Assembly: GCA_910574285.1 (NCBI GenBank)
Contig: CAJTAL010000008.1
Coordinates: 1 to 64,000, forward strand
Reading direction: 5' to 3'
From: Lachnospiraceae bacterium
GTDB lineage: Bacteria; Bacillota; Clostridia; Lachnospirales; Lachnospiraceae
Length of the DNA: 64,000 bases
The translations under genes were made by a program, and so were the position numbers. Below the pieces are notes generated by a model, which made no database searches, had not been told where the DNA came from, and saw nothing but the letters and a program-made list of their open reading frames with translations. This document shows positions 6,635 to 15,017 of the stretch, piece after piece (positions within the stretch are counted from its first letter, which is position 1; every line of letters begins with the position of its first letter).

Positions 6635-7744
6635 ATGGATAGTATATATATGCTTCGTGGACGATTAGAAGAATTATATGGCAGGAATTCAAAGCTATTT
6701 GATAAGATTCTGCAGTTTATTCTGGCGATAAGTACATTTATGATTATTAATGATCATGTCGGATACATGAAAGTGGCGGCCACACCGGTAGTGTCATTCG
6801 GTCTTGCAGTCGTCTGTACATTTCTTCCTCTGTCGATGACTGTAGTGACGGCAACCGCGTTGATTTTGCTCCATATGTATTCGGTTGCTCTGGGGATATT
6901 TGCGATGACGGCAGTATTATTTCTGGTAATGTATATATTTTATCTGAGACTTGCGCCGAAGATGGCTGTAATCGTATTATTAACACCTATTGCCTATTTC
7001 TTGAAGATACCATATGTGATTCCGGTGGCATGCGGATTAATGGCTTCGCCGGGCAGTCTAGTGGCAATCATATGCGGGGCATTGGTATGTCATATGATGG
7101 AATATGTGAAGAAAGCGGCTGCAAACATAGAGGGGGCAGATATTAAAAGTTTGCTGTCGCAGGCAACGGATTATGTGAGTAAAGTGTTCCAGAACAAGGA
7201 ATTATGGGTTATGATTATAGCTTTTATTATTTGTTTCTTTGTTGTATTCACCCTTCGGCGGGCATCTATAGATCATGCCTGGAAAGTTGCGGTTGTGGCC
7301 GGAACGGTTGCAAATGTTGTAGTGATTGTAACAGGAGACATTGCGCTGGGCGTGCATAGCTCTTATGGTACGCTTGTCGGCGGGAGTATCGTGAACCTTG
7401 TTGTGGGATTGGTGTTGGAAATATTCTTTTTCTCAGTAGATTATACAAGGGGAGAGAGATTACAGTTTGAAGATGATGAATATTATTATTATGTAAAGGC
7501 TATTCCGAAAGTATCCGTTACAAAACCGGAAAAGACGGTTAAAAGAATCAATGCAAGGCAGGAAACGGAGATTATGGATGCGGATGCGGTTAGAAAAAAG
7601 TCTGATATTTCTTCCGGCAGACTTGGGAACAGTAGAAGGCCTGTGCCAAAGAGAGGGCAGTCTGTCAAAAGGCATGATATGAAAGAGGTAGATAAGATGC
7701 TTCTTACGCAGAGTCTTAGGAAGGATCTGAACTTGAGAGATTAA
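6635..7744 (+). CDS. Polytopic membrane protein with cytoplasmic tail
   Basis: The 369-residue product has about eight hydrophobic segments spread over residues 20-270 and a soluble basic tail of about 100 residues ending LLTQSLRKDLNLRD. There is no catalytic motif. The ATG follows the previous stop immediately, so the two genes are coupled. The position, with the diadenylate cyclase genes next, suggests an envelope or turgor-related role, but this rests on context only. Confidence 0.65.
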   Translation: MDSIYMLRGRLEELYGRNSKLFDKILQFILAISTFMIINDHVGYMKVAATPVVSFGLAVVCTFLPLSMTVVTATALILLHMYSVALGIFAMTAVLFLVMYIFYLRLAPKMAVIVLLTPIAYFLKIPYVIPVACGLMASPGSLVAIICGALVCHMMEYVKKAAANIEGADIKSLLSQATDYVSKVFQNKELWVMIIAFIICFFVVFTLRRASIDHAWKVAVVAGTVANVVVIVTGDIALGVHSSYGTLVGGSIVNLVVGLVLEIFFFSVDYTRGERLQFEDDEYYYYVKAIPKVSVTKPEKTVKRINARQETEIMDADAVRKKSDISSGRLGNSRRPVPKRGQSVKRHDMKEVDKMLLTQSLRKDLNLRD

Positions 7745-7783
7745 AAATGGGGGACTGGTACTCTATCCGGCTAGGAGTAGGGG

Positions 7784-7875
7784 ACTGGATATTGTTATGA
7801 GAAAACGGAATCCGATATTATGGAAGACATCAGGTCTGCGATTAAGTACTGGATATTGTTATGAGAAAACGGAAT
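7784..7875 (+). repeat. Pair of 28-bp direct repeats in the cdaA leader
   Basis: The 28-base sequence starting ACTGGATATTGTTATGAG occurs exactly at 7784-7811 and 7848-7875, with 36 bases between copies. A shorter GGGGACTGG-like word also recurs at 7750-7785. The repeats end about 50 bases before the cdaA start and after the stop of the upstream gene. They do not resemble a known riboswitch. Confidence 0.75.
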
Positions 7876-7923
7876 GCGCAGATGTCCGAATATAGAAGAG
7901 TCTTAATGTAAGGAGGTGAAAGA

Positions 7924-8808
7924 ATGGAGCAGCAGATCAGTGGACTTATAGAGAGGTATATTCCGGATTGGTATTTTCCGGTGGTGAATCCGACAGATAT
8001 TATAGAAATATTGATTCTTACTTTTTTGATATATCAGATTATGATATGGATTAAGAATACGAAAGCATGGATGTTATTGAAAGGTATTATCGTATTAGCT
8101 GTATTCATTCTGATAGCCGCTATATTTAAGATGCATACGATTCTGTATATTGCGAGAAATTCTCTTACAGTTATGGCGACGGTTGCGATTGTAGTATTCC
8201 AGCCGGAGCTTCGGAGAGCGTTGGAGAAGCTGGGGGAGAAGCAGTTCCTTTCATCAATGGTGCCTTTTGAATCAGGACGCGAGAGGGTGCGCTTTTGTGA
8301 AGAAACAAGAGAGAGTATGATAGAGGCTGCTTTTGCGATGGGAAAAGTAAAGACGGGCGCGTTGATCGTTGTGGAACAGGCGATTCGTCTTACAGAATAT
8401 GAGAGTACAGGGATTCAGATGGACTGCCTGATATCCAGTCAGGTTTTGATTAATATATTTGAGCATAATACTCCGTTGCATGATGGAGCAATTATTGTGC
8501 GTGGAGACAGGATTGTCTCAGCTACATGTTATCTTCCGCTGTCGGACAATATGAGGATCAGTAAAGCATTGGGAACCAGACATCGTGCGGCTCTTGGTAT
8601 GAGTGAAGTGAGCGATGCGCTGATTATCGTAGTATCAGAAGAAACCGGCGCGGTATCGGTTGCGCAGGGAGGATTTCTTCAGAGGAATATTGATAGGCAG
8701 GAACTTCGGGAGAGGCTGGAAAGTATACAGGAGCGTCGGGTAGAACCCAACAAGTTGGCTGCGCTGTGGAAAGGAAGGCGTAAGAATGAGAAGAAGACTG
8801 ACAAGTAA
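7924..8808 (+). CDS. cdaA: Diadenylate cyclase CdaA
   Basis: CdaA makes c-di-AMP from two ATP at the membrane, controlling potassium and osmolyte balance and wall homeostasis. The 294-residue protein has membrane helices at about 27-44, 50-67 and 77-92 and a DAC domain from about 110 to 255. The signature motifs are visible: DGA at 187-189 (LHDGAII) and RHR at 219-221 (GTRHRAALG). AAGGAGGTGAAAGA precedes the ATG. cdaR follows with a 23-base overlap, the usual arrangement in Bacillota. glmM is not adjacent here. Confidence 0.97.
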   Translation: MEQQISGLIERYIPDWYFPVVNPTDIIEILILTFLIYQIMIWIKNTKAWMLLKGIIVLAVFILIAAIFKMHTILYIARNSLTVMATVAIVVFQPELRRALEKLGEKQFLSSMVPFESGRERVRFCEETRESMIEAAFAMGKVKTGALIVVEQAIRLTEYESTGIQMDCLISSQVLINIFEHNTPLHDGAIIVRGDRIVSATCYLPLSDNMRISKALGTRHRAALGMSEVSDALIIVVSEETGAVSVAQGGFLQRNIDRQELRERLESIQERRVEPNKLAALWKGRRKNEKKTDK

Positions 8809-10057
8809 TCTGGGTCTTAAGGTATTGGCTTTCTTTATTGCGGTTTTTATGTGGCTGATTGTAGTTAATATCGATGATCCGGTAATTGAGAAGACATACA
8901 TCGGAATTCCGGTAAGTGTAGTAAATGAAGAGATTGTAACGGCAACGAACAGAACATATCAGATTGTGGACGGTACTCAGGAAGTAAGCGTTGCAGTCAG
9001 TGCGCGCCGTTCTGTAATGGAGAAGATCACAGCGGAAGATATTGCTGCAGTTGCGGATATGAAAGAATTGAGTCTGGGAACTCAGATCCCTATTGAAGTA
9101 TCTATTCAGGGTTATCGTTATGAGAAAGCATTTACAACACCCAGGAATCTGCAGGTCAAGATAGAAGATGAGGCCAGAAGTAATTTTCCGATTACGCCGA
9201 CTACGCTGGGAACGGTTAGAGAAGGGTATGTACTTGGAGAGTTGAAGGCGGATCCGGAGAAGGTTACCTTCAGAGGGCCAGAGTCTGTGATAAACAGTAT
9301 CAGCAGGGTTGTGGCAGAAGCAGACGTATCCGGACTTTCCGAAGATGCGGAAATAGAAGCAAGACTCATATTATATGACGTGAATAATAATGTGATTGAT
9401 CAGACGATTCTGGCAAATAATCTGGGCAAAGAAGGTGTCAGTGTAGATGTTACACTATATCGGATTAAAAATGTTCCGGTTAAGCTGAGTACATCCAAGA
9501 TATCGGCGGCTGACGGTTATAAAGTAAGCGCGGTTGGAGTAGAACCACGGGAAATCAGTGTAACAGGAGATGAGCAGGCGCTGGCGGAGTTGGATGAGAT
9601 CTGGATACCGGCGGAAGAGCTTGAGATGTCTGATCTGACAGAACGTACGGAAAAGATAATCAAGGTGTCTTCGTATCTCCCGGAAGATGTGATGTTAGTG
9701 GAAGAGAATGCTGACAGTGTAGTCGTTTCGATTCAGATAGAACAGCCGGGAGTGAAAAATTATGAAGTATCGACCAGTTCGATAACGGTGAATAATCTTT
9801 CGGAAAATCTTCAGCTTAGTTACGGAGCAGTCGATTTTGAAATACAGGTCAAGGGTCCGGCAGAGACGTTGAAAGTATTTTCGACTGCGAAGAAAGTAAG
9901 CATAGATTTGAAGAATTATTCGGTTCCGGGAGTTTATTTTGTGCCGGTGTCAATTGATTTGCCGGATGGATGTACGATGGTAAGCGATGTGGAGATTGAG
10001 ATTATACTTGATGAAAAGGAAGAAGAACAAGATCAGGAAGATCAAGAACAAGAATAA
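8786..10057 (+). CDS. cdaR: CdaR, YbbR-domain regulator of CdaA
   Basis: The 423-residue protein has one N-terminal membrane helix (LKVLAFFIAVFMWLIVVNI, about 11-29) and then a series of YbbR domains outside the membrane, seen as repeated beta-rich segments such as VKLSTSKISAADGYKVSAVG. CdaR binds CdaA and alters its activity. The C-terminus is an acidic tail of Glu, Asp and Gln. It overlaps cdaA by 23 bases, so the two are translationally coupled. Four YbbR repeats fit the length, though I counted them only roughly. Confidence 0.93.
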   Translation: MRRRLTSNLGLKVLAFFIAVFMWLIVVNIDDPVIEKTYIGIPVSVVNEEIVTATNRTYQIVDGTQEVSVAVSARRSVMEKITAEDIAAVADMKELSLGTQIPIEVSIQGYRYEKAFTTPRNLQVKIEDEARSNFPITPTTLGTVREGYVLGELKADPEKVTFRGPESVINSISRVVAEADVSGLSEDAEIEARLILYDVNNNVIDQTILANNLGKEGVSVDVTLYRIKNVPVKLSTSKISAADGYKVSAVGVEPREISVTGDEQALAELDEIWIPAEELEMSDLTERTEKIIKVSSYLPEDVMLVEENADSVVVSIQIEQPGVKNYEVSTSSITVNNLSENLQLSYGAVDFEIQVKGPAETLKVFSTAKKVSIDLKNYSVPGVYFVPVSIDLPDGCTMVSDVEIEIILDEKEEEQDQEDQEQE

Positions 10058-10101
10058 TAGGGCACTTGTTTCAGAAGTATGAAAAAAGAACGGAGGAGAA
10101 T

Positions 10102-10365
10102 ATGGTTAGACAAAAAGTTATGATTACAAATCCGACCGGGCTGCATCTGAGACCGGCAGGTATTTTCTGCAATACGGCCAGCAATTTTAAATGTAAAGTA
10201 GCATTCGAATATGACAATACGATTGCGAATGCGAAAAGTGTTCTGAGTGTTCTTGGAGCATGTATTAAAAAAGGAGATGAGATTGAACTGGTCTGTGATG
10301 GAGAAGATGAGGAAGAAGCGTTAAAAGAGATGGTTGCCGCAGTAGAAGGCGGGCTTGGCGAATAA
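10102..10365 (+). CDS. HPr-family phosphocarrier protein
   Basis: The 87-residue protein is the length of HPr. The active-site His is at position 15 (TNPTGLHLRPAG; the classical form is GLHARPA) and the regulatory Ser is at 46 (NAKSVLSVLGA). It can therefore accept phosphate from enzyme I and be a target of HPr kinase. The ATG at 10102 has GGAGGAGAAT before it; an upstream in-frame ATG at 10066 lacks a site. It may be the main ptsH or a second HPr. It follows cdaR by 44 bases and ends at a terminator. Confidence 0.88.
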   Translation: MVRQKVMITNPTGLHLRPAGIFCNTASNFKCKVAFEYDNTIANAKSVLSVLGACIKKGDEIELVCDGEDEEEALKEMVAAVEGGLGE

Positions 10366-10383
10366 GAGTCGGATGACACAAAG

Positions 10384-10427
10384 AAAAAGGACTATCGGAA
10401 GATAAAGAGTTTCCGATGGTCCTTTTT
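10384..10427. terminator. Bidirectional terminator between HPr and glgX
   Basis: AAAAAGGACTATCGGAA (10384-10400) pairs with TTCCGATGGTCCTTTTT (10411-10427) with a single G-U or mismatch position. A-runs and T-runs on the two sides let it stop the HPr transcript on the plus strand and the converging glgX transcript on the minus strand. Confidence 0.85.
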
Positions 10428-10432
10428 ATGGA

Positions 10433-12568
10433 TTATTTTCCAATCAGGACAATGATACTTCTGGGATGAACCGTGAGTTTATCCTCTTCAAACAGATAAG
10501 TATGCTGTTCACTTTCCCATGTGTCCACGGCAACTTCCCAGCACATAGAGACAGGAAGTGCAGGAAGGGTGACGTCAACATCCTCCCAATAGGCGTTGGA
10601 GGCAATGTAAATGACCTGGGGACCGAATTTCTCTGCCTGCCCGGCAAACATAACTCCTACATAGTGTTCGTAATCAGCGAACTTATCTTGCCAGGGGTTG
10701 ACTCCGTGAAAACTGACGTCTGGAAATCCAGATGCGCCGTCGCTGACATTCGTACGCAGCAGACGGTGTTCTTTACGGAATCGGATCATATATTTGAAGA
10801 ATTCGAACATATCCCGGTTTTTCTTCAAAAGAGTCCAATCCAGCCAGGAGATGATATTATCCTGGCAATAGGCGTTATTATTTCCGAACTGCGTATTGCA
10901 GAATTCGTCTCCGGCAAGAAACATAGGGATTCCCCTGCTGCACATCAGGATGGCAAATGAATTACGTATCATACGGTGCCTGAGTTTCAGAATTTCCGGA
11001 TCATCAGTCTCGCCTTCGATTCCGCAATTCCAACTGTAATTGTCGTTGGCTCCATCCGTATTGTTCCATCCGTTTTTCTCGTTGTGCTTCATGTTATATG
11101 AGAATAGATCATTTAAAGTAAAGCCGTCGTGGCAGGTAATAAAATTGACGGAGGCGTTCTCTCTGGACTTTATCTCATAGATGTCTCTGGAACCGACGAT
11201 CCGCTGTGCGGCGGATTGAGCCATACCGTTGTCACCTTTGAGATAGCGTCGTATATCGTCCCGGTATCTGCCGTTCCATTCTGCCCAGCGGTTCCAGGAA
11301 GGAAACGTACCGACCTGATAGAGTCCGTCTGCGTCCCACGCTTCTGCGATCAGTTTGACGTCGCCGAGGATCGGGTCAAAAGCAAGCGCCTGAAGAAGAG
11401 GAGGATTACTCATTGGAGTGCCGTCTTCGTTACGTCCGAGGATTGAGGCAAGATCAAAACGGAAACCATTAATCCGGTAAGTATTTACCCAATAGCGCAG
11501 GCAGTCAAGAATCATTTGACGTACGATGGGATGGTTGCAGTTCAGAGAATTTCCACATCCGCTGAAATTATAATAGTGTCCGTCGGGTGTCAAAAGGTAA
11601 TAAATATTGTTATCAAAACCTTTAAAAGAGAAAAACGGACCGTGTTCATTTCCTTCTGCCGTATGGTTGAATACGACGTCCAGATATACTTCAATTCCGT
11701 GTTGGTTAAAGATCTGTATCAGGTTCTTTAATTCATTTCCCTCCCGGTTATATTCCTTGCTTGATGTGTAGCTGGTATTTGGCGCAAAGAAACTTACAGA
11801 ATTATATCCCCAGTAATTATAGAGTTTTTCTCCGTCAATTTCCCGGTAATCCTGCATTTCGTCAAATTCAAAGATTGGCATCAGTTCTACGACATTTACA
11901 CCAAGTTCCAAAAGATGAGGAAGTTTTTCAAGGAGTCCGGCAAAAGTTCCGGGGTGTTCTACTTTGGAAGAACTGTGTTGGGTAAATCCACGGACATGCA
12001 GCTCATATATGATCAGGTCTTCCGTAGGGAGAAGCGGCGGCGCGTTATTTTCCCAGTCGAAGTCGTCTTTTACGACACGGGCTTTATAATGCTGTCCCCG
12101 CGGCGTTCTGTTGCCCCAGTGGCTTTGTCCCGTGACTGCCCTGGCATAGGGATCCAGAAGATATTTATTACGGTTGAAGATCAATCCCTTCTTTGGTTCA
12201 TACGGGCCGTCCACGCGGTATGCATATTCAAATTCTTCTATGTTGAGTTTGAATACGATCATGGAATATACGTTTCCGATTCGATAATGCTCCGGGAAAG
12301 GAAGAATCGCGAAAGGTTCATGCTCGGTTCGATGGAACAAAAGAAGTTCAATGTAAGTTGCGCCGTGTGAATAGACGGTAAAATTAACGCCTCCCGGAAT
12401 AGCCGTCGCTCCGTTGATCTCATAGAAACCAGGACGGACTTCAAAGCCGTCTATCAGATCCAGCGGAACCAGGTGAATCGTACGGGGAAGACCGAATTTT
12501 TCAACGGTGTCCTTGGTTCCTGTTGATGATGCTACAGGTGTTGCTGTGCTTGATTCTTGTGGGTTCAT
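10433..12568 (-). CDS. glgX: Glycogen debranching enzyme, GlgX-type GH13
   Basis: The 711-residue protein matches the GlgX/isoamylase type. A CBM48 N-terminal domain covers about 30-150 (VRPGFYEINGATAIPGGVNF). The GH13 barrel follows, with YLDVVFNHTAEGNEHGP, the nucleophile Asp near 372 in GFRFDLASIL, the acid/base Glu near 408 in LIAEAWDAD, and FITCHDGFTLNDL. It removes alpha-1,6 branches from glycogen or limit dextrins. It is monocistronic on the minus strand with its own promoter and terminator; no other glycogen genes are nearby. Confidence 0.93.
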   Translation of the reverse strand: MNPQESSTATPVASSTGTKDTVEKFGLPRTIHLVPLDLIDGFEVRPGFYEINGATAIPGGVNFTVYSHGATYIELLLFHRTEHEPFAILPFPEHYRIGNVYSMIVFKLNIEEFEYAYRVDGPYEPKKGLIFNRNKYLLDPYARAVTGQSHWGNRTPRGQHYKARVVKDDFDWENNAPPLLPTEDLIIYELHVRGFTQHSSSKVEHPGTFAGLLEKLPHLLELGVNVVELMPIFEFDEMQDYREIDGEKLYNYWGYNSVSFFAPNTSYTSSKEYNREGNELKNLIQIFNQHGIEVYLDVVFNHTAEGNEHGPFFSFKGFDNNIYYLLTPDGHYYNFSGCGNSLNCNHPIVRQMILDCLRYWVNTYRINGFRFDLASILGRNEDGTPMSNPPLLQALAFDPILGDVKLIAEAWDADGLYQVGTFPSWNRWAEWNGRYRDDIRRYLKGDNGMAQSAAQRIVGSRDIYEIKSRENASVNFITCHDGFTLNDLFSYNMKHNEKNGWNNTDGANDNYSWNCGIEGETDDPEILKLRHRMIRNSFAILMCSRGIPMFLAGDEFCNTQFGNNNAYCQDNIISWLDWTLLKKNRDMFEFFKYMIRFRKEHRLLRTNVSDGASGFPDVSFHGVNPWQDKFADYEHYVGVMFAGQAEKFGPQVIYIASNAYWEDVDVTLPALPVSMCWEVAVDTWESEQHTYLFEEDKLTVHPRSIIVLIGK

Positions 12569-12601
12569 CGTTTACCTCCTGCGTATAAAAACTATACTAA
12601 C

Positions 12602-12630
12602 AGTATATCGGTATTTTGAAGATAAATCAA
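12602..12630 (-). promoter_or_regulatory. Promoter of glgX
   Basis: Read on the minus strand, TTGATT (12630-12625) and TATACT (12607-12602) are separated by 17 bases and lie 34 bases before the glgX start at 12568, whose AGGAGG site lies between. Confidence 0.7.
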
Positions 12631-12655
12631 TAGAAAGCATGGGGAAACGAAGCTA

Positions 12656-12684
12656 TTGACTTTCGCTGCCGGCTGTTTTAAGAT
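12656..12684 (+). promoter_or_regulatory. Promoter of the endonuclease IV gene
   Basis: TTGACT (12656-12661) and TAAGAT (12679-12684) are 17 bases apart, 64 bases before the nfo start. A short direct repeat, CAGGTAAAATAT/CAGGTAAGATAT, occurs between the promoter and the gene. Confidence 0.55.
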
Positions 12685-12747
12685 TGTTCTGTATCTGTAA
12701 AATATCAGGTAAAATATCAGGTAAGATATACGGGAGACAGAAGATTG

Positions 12748-13572
12748 ATGATAATAGGGACACATATGTCGATTGCGAAAGGGTTAGTGAAGACTGCCGA
12801 GAACGTGGTGCGGATGGAGGCGAATACCATGCAGATATTCAGCCGGAATCCCCGCGGGTCGAATTACAAGGTCTATACAAAACAGGAGATAGAAGGATTT
12901 CAAAGAATCCGCAGGGATCATGGATTCGGTGTGCTGCTGGCCCACGCGCCTTATACGATGAATCTCGCGAGCGATCAGGAACGGGTGTATGAATTCGCGT
13001 GTACGGTGCTTCGGGAGGATGTGGCAAGGATGGAAGAACTGGAAATTGAGAACCTGGTCTTTCATCCGGGCAGCCATACAGGAATTGGTATTGAGAAAGG
13101 AATAGAGAACATTGTACGAGGATTAGACCAGGCGGTTACAGGCAAGGAAAAGATTACGGTTCTGCTGGAAACGATGACGGGTAAGGGGACGGAGATCGGC
13201 GCAAAGTTTGAACATTTGAAAATGATTCGGGATGCGGCGGGGCATCCGGAGCGTATCGGAATCTGTTTGGACACATGCCATGTGTTCGCGGCGGGGTATG
13301 ATATAGTACATGATCTGGACGGAGTATTAGAGGAATTTGATCAGGTACTTGGGCTAAAGTTGCTGAGGGCAATCCATCTGAATGACAGTATGATGCCCTT
13401 TGGTTCACATAAAGACAGGCACGCGGCTGTTGGTGAAGGAGAGATTGGGCTGGAGGCTTTGCTGGCGGTGATGAGGCATCCTCTGCTGAAAGGATTGCCG
13501 TTTTATCTGGAAACACCGCTGGACGATGAGGGGCATAAAGAAGAGATAAGGATGTTGAAAGAAAAGGTGTAA
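12748..13572 (+). CDS. nfo: Endonuclease IV (AP endonuclease)
   Basis: The 274-residue product matches Nfo, which cuts DNA at abasic sites during base-excision repair and uses three metal ions. Motifs include [11 protein letters not shown] at the start, [76 protein letters not shown] and FYLETP, which supply the conserved metal-binding His, Glu and Asp residues. The barrel length is normal. An in-frame TTG at 12745 is an alternative start. Confidence 0.95.
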   Translation: MIIGTHMSIAKGLVKTAENVVRMEANTMQIFSRNPRGSNYKVYTKQEIEGFQRIRRDHGFGVLLAHAPYTMNLASDQERVYEFACTVLREDVARMEELEIENLVFHPGSHTGIGIEKGIENIVRGLDQAVTGKEKITVLLETMTGKGTEIGAKFEHLKMIRDAAGHPERIGICLDTCHVFAAGYDIVHDLDGVLEEFDQVLGLKLLRAIHLNDSMMPFGSHKDRHAAVGEGEIGLEALLAVMRHPLLKGLPFYLETPLDDEGHKEEIRMLKEKV

Positions 13573-13646
13573 TAAGACAGGAATCGACGCAGCCCACTAC
13601 GACTCATGATTTTGGAACGTATTTCCTGCAAATTGGGACGCGCACT

Positions 13647-13678
13647 TTGCAGAAAGCGGTTTTAGGATAGTCTGCCGG
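13647..13678 (+). repeat. Dispersed repeat A, copy 1 (before trmO)
   Basis: This 32-base sequence, starting TTGCAGAAAGCGGTTTTAGG and ending GTCTGCCGG, matches 30708-30739 at 29 of 32 positions. Both copies end within a few bases of the ribosome site of the next gene. It is intergenic and non-coding. Confidence 0.7.
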
Positions 13679-13698
13679 CGGAGGGGAGTGAGTGAAGT

Positions 13699-14406
13699 AT
13701 GAGTGCACGGACAGAAAGACTTACTTTGGAAGTAATTGCATATATCCATACGGATTTCCCGGAGAAGTTCGGAATTCCAAGGCAGAGCGGGCTGGTGGAT
13801 ACGAGGGCGGAGATCGTCTTTGAACCGGAGTACCGGAATCCGGAGGCATTGAGAGGTCTGGAGGGCTATTCTCACATTTGGCTTTTATGGGGATTTTCAG
13901 AAACAGGGAAGGGGAAGTGGAGTCCCACGGTGAGGCCGCCGAGACTGGGTGGTAACCAGAGGATGGGAGTATTTGCCACCCGCTCCCCTTTTCGCCCGAA
14001 TCCGCTGGGATTGTCTTGTGTGGAATTGGAGCGGATCGAAGAGAGAAAGGGAACAGGGTGTGTTCTGCATGTGCGTGGTGCGGATCTGATGGATAAAACG
14101 CCCATCTATGATATCAAACCTTATCTTCCTTATGTAGACAGCCATGCGGATGCAAAAGGAGGGTTCACACATCAGGTTAAGGAGTATGGATTAAAGGTTG
14201 AAATTCCGGACGAATGGATGGAAATCATCCCGAAGGAGCAGAGGGAGATATTACTTCGGATATTGGCGCAAGATCCGAGACCTTCTTATCAGGAAGATCC
14301 TGAAAGGATATATGGGATGGAATATGCAGGGATGAATATCCGGTTTCGGGTTAAGGATAATATATTGACAATATGTGAAGTAGAAAGGCTGGATTTTACA
14401 CGTTAG
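13699..14406 (+). CDS. trmO: tRNA t6A37 methyltransferase TrmO
   Basis: The 235-residue protein belongs to the TsaA/TrmO family, which methylates N6-threonylcarbamoyladenosine at position 37 of some tRNAs using S-adenosylmethionine. Motifs seen: VIAYIHTDFPEKFGIPRQSG, YSHIWLLWGF, GVFATRSPFRPNPLGLSCVE and DIKPYLPYVD. The extra C-terminal domain from about 155 to 235 is typical of the longer bacterial type. GGAGGGGAG precedes the start. It follows nfo but has its own intergenic repeat, so operon membership is unclear. Confidence 0.92.
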   Translation: MSARTERLTLEVIAYIHTDFPEKFGIPRQSGLVDTRAEIVFEPEYRNPEALRGLEGYSHIWLLWGFSETGKGKWSPTVRPPRLGGNQRMGVFATRSPFRPNPLGLSCVELERIEERKGTGCVLHVRGADLMDKTPIYDIKPYLPYVDSHADAKGGFTHQVKEYGLKVEIPDEWMEIIPKEQREILLRILAQDPRPSYQEDPERIYGMEYAGMNIRFRVKDNILTICEVERLDFTR

Positions 14407-14417
14407 CCGGCGGATGT

Positions 14418-14524
14418 AGACGGGGCTGTTGCAAAATGACAGATACACATGGTATATGGTGCAATTACGATGGTATATACAACCATATATTATAGTATCT
14501 TTACATTTTGCAACGGCCTTGTCT
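14418..14524. mobile_element. 107-bp MITE-like inverted-repeat element
   Basis: The ends are inverted: AGACGGGGCTGTTGCAAAATG on the left (14418-14438) matches CATTTTGCAACGGCCTTGTCT on the right (14504-14524) with three mismatches. The interior continues the pairing (AGATAC..TATATGGT with ACCATATA..GTATCT), so the whole element folds into one hairpin. The CTGTTGCAAA core resembles the termini of some insertion-sequence families such as IS6. No ORF is inside. It may be a miniature transposable element moved in trans. Confidence 0.55.
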
Positions 14525-14550
14525 GCTGTTATAGGGCGGTACGGTGATGA

Positions 14551-14598
14551 AAAGTCAAATCTGCAAGCTGCTTGGTTCATTGTCCGCAAAAATAAAAA
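14551..14598 (+). repeat. Dispersed repeat B, degenerate copy before csoR
   Basis: The stretch GTCAAATCTGCAAG then TTGGTTCATTGTCCGC and ATAAAAAG resembles the right part of repeat B at 18508-18571 (GTCAAATGTGCA...TTGGCTCGTTGTCCGC...ATAAAAG) with an internal deletion. It lies just before the csoR promoter. Confidence 0.45.
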
Positions 14599-14602
14599 GT
14601 GC

Positions 14603-14631
14603 TTGCAATATACCCCGTAAGGGTATATAAT
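14603..14631 (+). promoter_or_regulatory. csoR-copA promoter with overlapping CsoR operator
   Basis: TTGCAA (14603-14608) and TATAAT (14626-14631) are 17 bases apart. The spacer is filled by the dyad TATACCCCGTAAGGGTATA (14609-14627), which matches the G/C-tract palindrome known for CsoR repressors. Binding of apo-CsoR would block RNA polymerase; copper would release it. The first gene downstream is csoR. Confidence 0.85.
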
Positions 14632-14692
14632 GTTTATGAAATAGAATATTGGAGAGCAAGCAGAAAGCAATTGGAAACGGGGTGTAGATAAT

Positions 14693-14995
14693 ATGGAGGA
14701 AAAGAGGGAATGCTGTCATAAGACAAAAGAGCGTTCCGAAAAAGAGTACAGAGATCTCATCAATCGTCTGAGCCGTATCGAGGGCCAGGTAAGAGGAATT
14801 AAGAAGATGGTGGAGAATGATGTATACTGTACAGATATTCTGATACAGGTATCGGCAGTGAACGCAGCTTTGAACAGCTTTAATAAGGTTCTGCTTTCCA
14901 ATCATATCCGTACCTGTGTGGCAGATGATATCCGCGCGGGAAAGGATGAGGTTGTGGATGAACTGGTTGTTACACTGCAGAAATTAATGCGGTAA
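14693..14995 (+). CDS. csoR: CsoR-type copper-sensing repressor
   Basis: The 100-residue all-helical protein has the DUF156 pattern INRLSRIEGQVRGIKKMV. The copper ligands of CsoR are present: Cys46 (DVYCTDIL), His71 and Cys75 (SNHIRTCV). This C-H-C set separates it from the nickel and formaldehyde members. It would repress its own operon through the dyad at 14609-14627 and release DNA when Cu(I) binds. The N-terminus has two extra Cys (ECCHK). copA follows 22 bases after the stop. Confidence 0.93.
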   Translation: MEEKRECCHKTKERSEKEYRDLINRLSRIEGQVRGIKKMVENDVYCTDILIQVSAVNAALNSFNKVLLSNHIRTCVADDIRAGKDEVVDELVVTLQKLMR

Positions 14996-15017
14996 GGGCT
15001 GAACAGGGAGGTTAAGT

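Noticed and set aside
7740-7920. c-di-AMP (ydaO-type) riboswitch before cdaA
   Set aside because: I could not find the conserved ydaO core or its pseudo-symmetric helices; the region is explained by the two 28-bp repeats.
10466-12370. Several plus-strand ORFs of 70-165 codons opposite glgX
   Set aside because: They lie antisense to a well-supported GH13 gene, have no ribosome sites and no protein-like motifs.
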